DNA of 8,466 nucleotides from Dehalococcoidia bacterium CG2_30_46_9 (GTDB lineage Bacteria > Chloroflexota > Dehalococcoidia > GIF9 > AB-539-J10): assembly GCA_001873005.1 (NCBI GenBank), contig MNYE01000057.1:1-8466 (forward strand), in the 5' to 3' direction. The notes beneath the pieces are model-generated. The model was not told the DNA's origin and did no database searches. It worked only from the letters and a program-made list of their open reading frames with translations. The position numbers and the translations under genes are program-made. Every line of letters begins with the position of its first letter. Positions within the stretch are counted from its first letter, which is position 1. Below are positions 1-5,650 of this stretch, piece after piece.

Positions 1-1
1 C

Positions 2-718
2 GAGGAAATTAACGAGAAAATAAAACCAGTAGGCATACAGGCAGGTGATTTTAATACTCGCGAGATAGATAGTCTCTTATGGAAGCTAACCGGGATGGAA
101 AGAGATTTATCACAGTACAAAAGCGTCTGGAATAGTCTGGTAAGACAAAAAAGAGATGAGTGGGAAGATAACGACATTGCATATGTTGACTTAACATATG
201 TACCGGCGGTGGTAGAGGGGATTAATAAGACCCTCGATGCTATCCTGGATAATGCTTTCGATGAACAAGAAGTAATACAAGGGATACAAAATATCCTGGT
301 TGGAATAAATAACAAGCTTGTGGCCGAGGGCTTAGTAAATTCTTGCATCGAAATGGACGAGGGTAGCTTGCAACTTAACAAGATTACTTATAAAGACCAA
401 GAAATAACCCACCCCTGTGGAGCAGAAAGGTCATTTTTCAGTCTGGCAGCACTGACTGCTCTAGCAGTATATTTCAGATTGCCTGTCATTATAGATGAAG
501 CTGCCAATAACCTTGACAAGAACTACTTACGACGCTTTATCTCTTTGATAAGAGCATTCGTTACTGACTATGATGTCCAGTACATACTCTCCATTAAAGA
601 AACTAACGACTTTCCCCTCGATGGCTGGGTTAGGGAATTTGCCGATGACCTGCAAGTATATAGCGTAGCTTACGATGGCCATAAGAAATACATCAAGCTT
701 GTCGACCTATATGCTTAA
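2..718 (+). CDS. C-terminal part of an SMC/Rad50-like ABC ATPase (5' partial)
   Basis: The frame is open from the left edge, so the ATG at 95 is probably internal; 238 residues are visible. The C-terminal half has the layout of the second ATPase lobe of SMC/Rad50-type proteins. A degenerate ABC signature CGAERSF at about 416-436 is followed by the hydrophobic helix SLAALTALAV. A Walker B strand with catalytic acidic pair, VIIDEA, lies at about 485-502, then a D-loop-like NNLDK. The next strand, VQYILSIKE, ends where these ATPases usually carry the switch (H-loop) histidine, but a serine is found there. The upstream residues are polar and acidic and could be the end of a coiled coil. The Walker A lobe must lie left of the window. 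Such proteins act in chromosome organisation, DNA repair or anti-phage defence, and nothing visible decides between these. The gene converges on dnaE. The fold class is fairly secure; the precise role is unknown. Confidence 0.7.
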   Translation, partial: EEINEKIKPVGIQAGDFNTREIDSLLWKLTGMERDLSQYKSVWNSLVRQKRDEWEDNDIAYVDLTYVPAVVEGINKTLDAILDNAFDEQEVIQGIQNILVGINNKLVAEGLVNSCIEMDEGSLQLNKITYKDQEITHPCGAERSFFSLAALTALAVYFRLPVIIDEAANNLDKNYLRRFISLIRAFVTDYDVQYILSIKETNDFPLDGWVREFADDLQVYSVAYDGHKKYIKLVDLYA

Positions 719-740
719 CACCATCAACGATAAATTCTAC

Positions 741-845
741 CCTGAAACAAGTTCAGGGCTAAGCACGAAATTCTAAATAGTAATCAATATCGAAGAAAAC
801 AAAATGAGTTTTGGTATTTGAATTTGGTCCTGAACTTAATTCAGG
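741..845. repeat. Two CCTGAA...TTCAGG palindromes flanking an A/T-rich spacer
   Basis: The palindromes are CCTGAA-acaag-TTCAGG at 741-757 and CCTGAA-cttaa-TTCAGG at 829-845. The reverse complement of about 740-775 aligns with 4881-4924 upstream of the DUF1461 gene: both have a TTTAG-ATTT-like stretch, then TAGCCCTGAACTT, then TTCAGGG. The block is therefore a diverged copy of a dispersed repeat rather than gene-specific sequence. The 17-base unit at 829-845 recurs exactly at 4907-4923 and, on the opposite strand, inside dnaE at 1741-1757. Confidence 0.8.
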
Positions 846-883
846 ATTGAATTTGTTTATGAGTAACTACACAGCCGTACTAA

Positions 884-961
884 TGTCATTCCGAACTTGT
901 TTCGGAATCTCACTCTGAACTTGTTTCAGGGCAGAGATGCTGAATCAAGTTCAGCATGACA
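884..961. repeat. Composite three-hairpin element with TGTCAT/ATGACA ends
   Basis: Terminal inverted TGTCAT (884-889) and ATGACA (956-961) enclose three consecutive palindromes. These are ATTCCGAA-cttgt-TTCGGAAT (888-908), an imperfect TCTGAA-cttgt-TTCAGG (914-930) and ATGCTGAA-tcaag-TTCAGCAT (937-957). The first 30 bases of the element (884-913) recur identically within 4678-4710. A second outer inverted pair, ATGACAA (956-962) with TTGTCAT (976-982), follows directly. The size, the bounded ends and the lack of coding capacity resemble a REP/MITE-like non-autonomous repeat. No transposase for it is visible. Confidence 0.8.
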
Positions 962-1004
962 ATATTGGTGAGTAGTTGTCATTTTGACTTTTGACCTTTG
1001 ATTT

Positions 1005-4000
1005 TTAATTTTCTATAAGTCTCAAACTACCTTCGCCTAATATATTGCTCAATTTACTTGCCAGCTCGGGGCAATAGTTTATTGCTATGTGTGGCATATC
1101 TAAGCTAGTTGTTTCATCTCCGATGACCACCATGAAGGACACTTCATCATCTCCAGGATAATTCTTCAGGATATCTATGACTTTGCGCAGGCGTTCTATA
1201 TCCTTTTCTGCCTCTTCTGTTTGTATAATGCTTATTATGAGATGATGGTGGGTTGGCCCTGGGGATTGCTTCGCTTCCCCTTCCTCTTCACTGCGTTCAG
1301 AGTCAGGGCTTCGGCTGGCATCTTGAGGCACATAGCGCCATGCCTCCTGGCAATTTAACTGGGCTACTCCATCCCTTATCTTTACCAAGCCTTTGACTCC
1401 GAGGATATTACCCTCTTGCCACAGTTCTCGAGTATCCTTATAAAGTTTTGGCCAGACGGTAACTTCTATATCACCATTCCAGTCTTCAAGGGTTGCCACA
1501 ACAAAGGGCTGTTTATCTCGAGTATAAGCCTGACGCAGCGAGGTTACCATTCCGCTAAGGGTTACTGTTTCACCTTCCATCTCTGTAGTGATTTCGCCAC
1601 AGGAAACAGAAGAATTGCCGGGGGGAAGTCTGTTTCTGGAAAAATCATGAGTCGGAAAACCAAAGGGCTGGGAAAAATAGACGCCTAGAAGCTCTTTTTC
1701 CCAGGCCAGCTTTTGCCTTATAGGAATATCCTCTCCTGACCCTGAATTAAGTTCAGGGGATTCAGGACTCCCAAGGATGTGAAATTCTTCCCCAGTCCAT
1801 AAAGCAAACATGCTAGTTTGACCAGCTTCTCTCATCCTTCGGGCAGTTTGAGCCAGAGAGATAATCTTATCGATAGAGTCAAGGAGGGCTTTACGGCTAC
1901 CGAGCGAATCGAAAACGCCACTTTTAATCAAGCTTTCCAGCACCTTCCTGTTGATATTGGGCAGGCTGGTGCGATAACAAAAATCTTCTATCGATTGGAA
2001 ACTGCCACCCTGCTTACGGGCGGAGAGTATATGTTCGACAGGGGAAAATCCTACATTCTTAATGGCAGCTAGTCCGAAACGTATGGCGGAACTCCCTTCT
2101 TCCTTCTCTATAGCGAAGTTAGCCTGGCTTTTATTGATGTCCGGGGGCAGCACCTTGATACCTAACCTACGGCATTCAGCGATCGCTGAGCCAACCTTTT
2201 CCATGTTATCAGAATAGGTGTTAAGAAAAGCAGTCATATATTCGGCAGGATAATTTGCTTTAAGATAGGCAGTGCGATAGGCAATAAGGGCATAACTAAC
2301 GCTATGAGCTTTATTGAAGGCGTAGCCAGCAAAGGGCTCAATAAGGGAAAAAACCTCTTTAGCTAATTCTTGTGATATTCCCCTCTTCTTCGCTCTGCTG
2401 ACGAAGTTTTGTTCCTCTTTTCTCATGACTTCCGGTATCTTCTTTCCCATAGCTTTACGCAGGATATCTGCCTGTCCTAGACTATAGCCAGCCAATGCTT
2501 GAGCGATAAATAGCACTTGTTCTTGATATACGATAACCCCATAAGTTTCCTTCAGAATTTCTTCTAAGGTAGGATGGGGATAATGAACCGGAACAGCTCC
2601 TTGCTTGGCTTTGATAAAAGTGGGAATTTGTTCCATCGGCCCGGGACGGTAGAGTGCTACCATGGCAGCAATGTCGCTAAAGTTAGTTGGTTTGAGTTCT
2701 TTTATATAGCGCCTCATACCATCACTCTCCAACTGAAAGATGCCTTTAGTTTCCCCGGAGGCAAGCAGTTCAAAGGTTTTAGTATCGTCCTGAGGGATAC
2801 TCGCCAGGTCCAGGGAAATCCCCTGATTCTGCTCAATGCTTTCTTTAGCTTTCGCCAGTATGGTCAAATTAGATAGCCCAAGGAAATCCATCTTCAATAG
2901 CCCCAAATGTGCGATATTTTCCATATGAAACTGAGTCATGACAATACGTTGTCCTTCCTTGCCTGCCATCTGTAATGGAACATAGTTGATCAGTGGGTCA
3001 CGTGATATAACAACGCCGGCGGCGTGGGTACTGGCATGTCTGATCCCCCCTTCCAGTTTTCTTGCTGAGTCAATTAGATTACGTATTGCGTCATCCTGAT
3101 AATATATCTCATGAAGCTCTCTATTTTCCTGCAAAGCCCTATCCAGGGTTATGGTTGGCTGCGCCGGAATAAGCCTCGCTACCCGGTCCACCTGGGCATA
3201 GGGCAGACCTAGAGCTCTCCCCGTATCTCTCAATGCTGCTCTTGCTCCCAGGGTTCCAAAAGTAATGATCTGGGCTACATGGTCAGAGCCATATTTTTGA
3301 TTGACGTAAGCCAGGACTTCATCACGACGGTCATCCTGAAAATCAAGGTCAATATCAGGCATCTCGCGGCGCTCTATATTGAGAAAGCGCTCAAAGACAA
3401 GCCCATAAGCCAGGGGGTCTATATCAGTAATGCCCAGACAGTAAAGCACCAGGCTGGCAGCGGCACTGCCACGGACCCCAAAATAGATGCCCTGTCTCCT
3501 GGTGAATGAAATTATATCCCAAACAACGAGGAAATAATCGGCAAAATTTGTCTTCTTAATAACGTCAAGCTCATAGCTGAGGCGTTCTTTGACCTTGGCG
3601 CTGGCTTTGGGATAACGGTTTTCCAGTCCCTCCCAGCTAAGCTCAGCTAGAAATTCAAAGCTTCCTTCATCTTTTGCTGTTTTGTCCTGTGGCAACGGTA
3701 GCTGTGGCAGATGAAGTCGGGAAAAATCCAGTTCTAGCTGACACATGTCGGCAATGTGCTGAGTATTGTCTACGGCTTGGGGTAAATCCGGAAAAAGTTG
3801 CGCCACTTCCTCGGGACTTTTCAGATAGAAGAAGTCACCAGCCATCTTCAACCTTTTTTCGTCATATATGGAGGTGTTTGTCTGGATGCATAACAAAAGT
3901 TCGTGCATTACAGCATCTTTTCTATCAATGTAATGAACGTCAAAAGTGGCTACTTGTGGTATATTTAACTTAGCTGCCAGGGATGCAAGTCCCGCATTGA

Positions 4001-4550
4001 TTTGCTCCAGCTCGGGCATAGGATGCCTTTGAATTTCCAGATAATAATCACTGAAGACTTCCTTATACCACGAAGCTACTCTCTCAGCATCATCAAATTG
4101 GTTTGCTAGAATGAGCCGCCCCAGTTCCCCATGAGTACAGCCAGAAAGGGCGATAAGTCCGTCACGATGAAGCTTAAGAAGTTCCTTATCCACCCTGGGT
4201 TTATAGTAAAATCCTTCCAGGTGACTTTTAGTAACCAATTGGATTAAATTACGGTAGCCTGTTTCATTCTTGGCAAGCAAAGTAAGGTGAAAGAGGCTTT
4301 TATGACTGGGGTCTCGGCTATGGCAGTTTTCAGCGACGTAGACTTCACAGCCAATGATTGGCTTTATCCCCGCCTCTTTAGCTGCCAGATAAAAATCAAT
4401 AACGCCATACATGGCACCATGGTCAGTGATGGCAAGACTATCCATACCCAGTTCCTTAGTCCGGGCAATAAGCTGGCGAATGCGACACATACCATCAAGC
4501 AGGCTATACTCAGTATGAACGTGAAGATGAACAAACTTCTGTGGCATCAT
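1005..4550 (-). CDS. dnaE: DNA polymerase III alpha subunit (replicative DNA polymerase)
   Basis: This is a full-length DnaE (1181 residues; family usually about 1150-1200), the catalytic subunit of the replicative polymerase. The N-terminal PHP domain (about residues 5-215) keeps every expected metal ligand: H10, H12, D19, H44, E69, H88, C138, D204 and H206. The palm carries PDIDLDF with D401 and D403, and the third catalytic aspartate is D555 in KMDFLGL. The fingers region has GIFQLE, LYRPGPM, VYQEQ and FNKAHS (about 604-750). A helix-hairpin-helix-like region follows (about 800-880), then an OB fold (about 996-1070) and a C-terminal domain. Two linkers hold repeat-derived sequence in frame: about residues 928-939 and 1078-1100. 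ATG codons at 4550 and 4547 are both possible starts. No Shine-Dalgarno precedes them, and a TATAAT lies only 4 bases upstream of the first. The gene is divergent from the DUF1461 gene and appears monocistronic. Confidence 0.97.
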   Translation of the reverse strand: MMPQKFVHLHVHTEYSLLDGMCRIRQLIARTKELGMDSLAITDHGAMYGVIDFYLAAKEAGIKPIIGCEVYVAENCHSRDPSHKSLFHLTLLAKNETGYRNLIQLVTKSHLEGFYYKPRVDKELLKLHRDGLIALSGCTHGELGRLILANQFDDAERVASWYKEVFSDYYLEIQRHPMPELEQINAGLASLAAKLNIPQVATFDVHYIDRKDAVMHELLLCIQTNTSIYDEKRLKMAGDFFYLKSPEEVAQLFPDLPQAVDNTQHIADMCQLELDFSRLHLPQLPLPQDKTAKDEGSFEFLAELSWEGLENRYPKASAKVKERLSYELDVIKKTNFADYFLVVWDIISFTRRQGIYFGVRGSAAASLVLYCLGITDIDPLAYGLVFERFLNIERREMPDIDLDFQDDRRDEVLAYVNQKYGSDHVAQIITFGTLGARAALRDTGRALGLPYAQVDRVARLIPAQPTITLDRALQENRELHEIYYQDDAIRNLIDSARKLEGGIRHASTHAAGVVISRDPLINYVPLQMAGKEGQRIVMTQFHMENIAHLGLLKMDFLGLSNLTILAKAKESIEQNQGISLDLASIPQDDTKTFELLASGETKGIFQLESDGMRRYIKELKPTNFSDIAAMVALYRPGPMEQIPTFIKAKQGAVPVHYPHPTLEEILKETYGVIVYQEQVLFIAQALAGYSLGQADILRKAMGKKIPEVMRKEEQNFVSRAKKRGISQELAKEVFSLIEPFAGYAFNKAHSVSYALIAYRTAYLKANYPAEYMTAFLNTYSDNMEKVGSAIAECRRLGIKVLPPDINKSQANFAIEKEEGSSAIRFGLAAIKNVGFSPVEHILSARKQGGSFQSIEDFCYRTSLPNINRKVLESLIKSGVFDSLGSRKALLDSIDKIISLAQTARRMREAGQTSMFALWTGEEFHILGSPESPELNSGSGEDIPIRQKLAWEKELLGVYFSQPFGFPTHDFSRNRLPPGNSSVSCGEITTEMEGETVTLSGMVTSLRQAYTRDKQPFVVATLEDWNGDIEVTVWPKLYKDTRELWQEGNILGVKGLVKIRDGVAQLNCQEAWRYVPQDASRSPDSERSEEEGEAKQSPGPTHHHLIISIIQTEEAEKDIERLRKVIDILKNYPGDDEVSFMVVIGDETTSLDMPHIAINYCPELASKLSNILGEGSLRLIEN
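1251..1319 (-). repeat. Repeat-derived in-frame segment in the dnaE linker after the OB fold
   Basis: DnaE residues about 1078-1100 read SRSPDSERSEEEGEAKQSPG, a low-complexity charged stretch between the OB fold and the C-terminal domain. On the coding strand the DNA contains CTCTGAACGCAGTGAAGA and GCGAAGCAATC. These are close to the CATTCTGAG...GCGAAGAATCT and GCGAAGCAATCTC pieces of the non-coding repeats at 4596-4768 and of the insertion at 5814-5843. The 11-mer GCGAAGCAATC is identical to the last of these. I infer a dispersed repeat that inserted without breaking the frame. Confidence 0.7.
1734..1767 (-). repeat. Palindromic repeat embedded in frame in dnaE
   Basis: CCCTGAA-ttaag-TTCAGGG (1740-1758) sits in the dnaE coding sequence and encodes PELNSG from residue 932. 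Twenty bases (1739-1758) are the exact reverse complement of 4906-4925 upstream of the DUF1461 gene. An additional TCCTGA/TCAGGA pair extends it to a stem of about 13 base pairs with a 3-base bulge (1734-1767). It lies in the variable linker between the MFAL stretch and the EKELLG motif, a region of DnaE that differs in length between bacteria. Confidence 0.85.
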
Positions 4551-4554
4551 TTAA

Positions 4555-4560
4555 ATTATA
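4555..4560 (-). promoter_or_regulatory. Candidate -10 box of dnaE, possibly giving a leaderless mRNA
   Basis: A perfect TATAAT on the minus strand ends 4 bases before the first dnaE ATG (4550) and 7 bases before the second (4547). If used, transcription would begin at or next to the start codon, which fits the absence of a Shine-Dalgarno. There is no good -35 box at 17 bases. The spacer contains a small AGTGT/ACACT inverted repeat (4563-4578). It could be chance in A/T-rich DNA. Confidence 0.35.
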
Positions 4561-4595
4561 GCAGTGTTTTGGCACACTTTCCTTCCACCCGAGTA

Positions 4596-4710
4596 TCATT
4601 CTGAGTGAGCCCTTCGCTTTCTGTCATTCTGAGCCCCTTCCCCTGAATCTAGTTCAGGGTTGTTATTCTGAGCCCTGTAATGTCATTCCGAACTTGTTTC
4701 GGAATCTCAC
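4596..4710. repeat. Repeat cluster with ATTCTGAG units and two palindromes
   Basis: TCATTCTGAG occurs at 4596-4605 and 4624-4633, with a TTATTCTGAG variant from 4663. Between them is CCCTGAA-tctag-TTCAGGG (4641-4659), which is the exact 19-base reverse complement of 4833-4851. ATTCCGAA-cttgt-TTCGGAAT (4685-4705) lies within a 33-base stretch (4678-4710) identical to 881-913 on the other side of dnaE. Confidence 0.85.
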
Positions 4711-4718
4711 GGGATAAA

Positions 4719-4768
4719 CTCCGCGAAGAATCTGATAACGCTCAGTGCAGACTCCGGCGAAGAATCTG
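4719..4768. repeat. Direct repeat pair CTCCG(G)CGAAGAATCTG
   Basis: CTCCGCGAAGAATCTG (4719-4734) and CTCCGGCGAAGAATCTG (4752-4768) differ by one inserted G and are separated by 17 bases. The GCGAAGAATCT core recalls the repeat-derived segments translated inside dnaE and the hydrolase remnant. They connect the 4678-4710 repeat to the nested structure that starts at 4768. Confidence 0.7.
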
Positions 4769-4817
4769 TAGTTGCCTGATTTATCAGGCGGGAAAGCCCA
4801 ATAAATTGGGCAACTAC
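4768..4817. repeat. Nested inverted repeat able to form a three-stem structure
   Basis: An outer 9-base inverted repeat, GTAGTTGCC (4768-4776) with GGCAACTAC (4809-4817), encloses two adjacent palindromes: GCCTGAT-tt-ATCAGGC (4774-4789) and GCCCAAT-aa-ATTGGGC (4796-4811). The ends of the inner and outer arms overlap slightly, so a folded form would be a branched stem with two arms of about 5-7 pairs. The TGACA at 4824-4828 and the TGTCA at 4681-4685 suggest that it belongs to a larger composite repeat. Confidence 0.75.
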
Positions 4818-4832
4818 TCAGGGTGACATAAG

Positions 4833-4924
4833 CCCTGAACTAGATTCAGGGTGTGTAGTTACTTAGAAATTTGACATTGTTTAGGATTTAGAGCTCTAGT
4901 ATTAGCCCTGAACTTAATTCAGGG
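4833..4924. repeat. Pair of CCCTGAA...TTCAGGG palindromes upstream of the DUF1461 gene
   Basis: CCCTGAA-ctaga-TTCAGGG (4833-4851) and CCCTGAA-cttaa-TTCAGGG (4906-4924) flank an A/T-rich stretch. The second ends 15 bases before the ATG at 4940 and would form a hairpin in the leader or overlap the promoter. Positions 4881-4924 resemble the reverse complement of 740-775, so this leader is itself repeat-derived. Confidence 0.8.
4871..4902 (+). promoter_or_regulatory. Weak promoter candidate for the DUF1461 gene
   Basis: TTGACA (4871-4876) is a perfect -35 hexamer. Possible -10 boxes are TCTAGT (4895-4900, 18-base spacing) and TAGTAT (4897-4902, 20-base spacing), each matching four of six consensus bases. 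Transcription from here would include the palindrome at 4906-4924 in a leader of roughly 30 bases. Part of the site is in repeat-like sequence, so it may be fortuitous. Confidence 0.3.
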
Positions 4925-4939
4925 TAGAGTTTAATTTAA

Positions 4940-5650
4940 ATGCGGGTTATTAAAGTCATTACTTACGGTTTATTTTTGGTTTGTTTTTCTCTTGCGCTAC
5001 TTACCAGCACTGTTCGAGTGGGAGTGAATAGCACGCGTATTTATGAATATGGCTTTGATAAATATCATGTAAGCCAAGTTACCGGGATAGATAGGGCACA
5101 ACTAAGCAGGATAACCGGCACGCTTATTGACTATTTCAATTCTAAAGCGGAGACGCGCCAGCTCGAGGAGCTTCAACTATTTCACGACTACGAACTTGTT
5201 CATCTCAAAGATGTAAAAGGGCTATTTCAACTTGATTATTTGGTGCAGGAGATAGTTCTTGGCTATATTGTTGTTTATGTCTTGCTCTTCCTGCTGTGGA
5301 GAAAAGGTCGCTGGCAGGATTTACTTAAGGGAGTAAGACGAGGATGTGCTCTCACCTTATGCCTCATAGCTGTAATAGGTATCATCTCCTTCTTTGGCTT
5401 CGAGCAGCTATTTATCCAGTTCCATTATTTTTTCTTTGGTGACCCATCATTTTCACCATGGATACTCGACCCAAGTAAAGACTATCTCATAATGTTGTTT
5501 CCCCCACCTTTTTGGCAGGATATTGCCATACTTGGCGGTATAACCATAGCGGTGGAAGCTTTACTTATAGGTAGCATCGCCTGGCTGGTGCCCTTTATTT
5601 GCGAGAGACACAAGCGCCAAGCCCATCCCGGCTGCCATGGTCAAGGGTAA
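4940..5650 (+). CDS. DUF1461 / TIGR01906-type integral membrane protein
   Basis: This is a 236-residue predicted inner-membrane protein of unknown function. There are four hydrophobic segments: about 7-24 (uncleaved N-terminal helix), 104-120, 136-154 and 195-220. The first is followed by an extracytoplasmic loop of about 75 residues. Features I associate with the DUF1461 family are YEYGFDKYHVSQVTGI (35-50), an IDYFN stretch, HLKDVKGLF (88-96) and the loop FHYFFFGDPSFSPWILDP followed by LFPPPFWQD (161-194). The ATG has no Shine-Dalgarno before it. The final 17 or so residues, rich in basic and polar amino acids, are read from the antisense of the converging hydrolase remnant and probably replace the original tail. 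The family assignment is from recognition of motifs; no enzymatic role is known to me. Confidence 0.8.
   Translation: MRVIKVITYGLFLVCFSLALLTSTVRVGVNSTRIYEYGFDKYHVSQVTGIDRAQLSRITGTLIDYFNSKAETRQLEELQLFHDYELVHLKDVKGLFQLDYLVQEIVLGYIVVYVLLFLLWRKGRWQDLLKGVRRGCALTLCLIAVIGIISFFGFEQLFIQFHYFFFGDPSFSPWILDPSKDYLIMLFPPPFWQDIAILGGITIAVEALLIGSIAWLVPFICERHKRQAHPGCHGQG

Larger units (their letters stand above)
719..1004. other. Repeat-filled gap between two convergent genes
   Basis: This 286-base stretch separates the stop codons of the ATPase and dnaE. I see no credible gene in it. It holds five short palindromes with 5-base spacers (741-757, 829-845, 888-908, 914-930, 937-957), the last three inside one bounded element (884-961). 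A/T-rich, partly repetitive sequence follows to the dnaE stop. None of the hairpins is followed by a clear T-run on either strand, so they are not canonical intrinsic terminators, although they could still slow or stop transcription from both sides. Confidence 0.75.
4551..4939. other. Divergent intergenic region made largely of inverted repeats
   Basis: This 389-base region separates the dnaE and DUF1461 starts. I see no gene. From left to right it holds a TATAAT facing dnaE, three copies of a TNATTCTGAG unit (starting at 4596, 4624 and 4663), palindromes at 4641-4659 and 4685-4705, two near-identical CTCCG(G)CGAAGAATCTG units (4719-4734 and 4752-4768), a nested three-stem structure (4768-4817), palindromes at 4833-4851 and 4906-4924, and a TTGACA facing DUF1461. 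The promoters of both genes have to be accommodated within or between repeats. Confidence 0.8.

Noticed and set aside
95..97. ATG as the true start of the ATPase gene
   Set aside because: The frame is open to the left edge, and the protein would lack the Walker A lobe required by the family.
741..961. CRISPR array or CRISPR remnant
   Set aside because: The units are short palindromes with irregular spacing and differing arms, without uniform repeats or unique spacers of constant length.
937..1004. Intrinsic terminator for dnaE or the ATPase gene
   Set aside because: The hairpins are not followed by a run of T on either strand. The T-rich stretch near 981-1013 is not placed directly after a GC-rich stem in the needed orientation.
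1416..4604. Several plus-strand open frames of 76-105 codons opposite dnaE
   Set aside because: All lie antisense to clearly conserved polymerase motifs and lack family features or ribosome sites.
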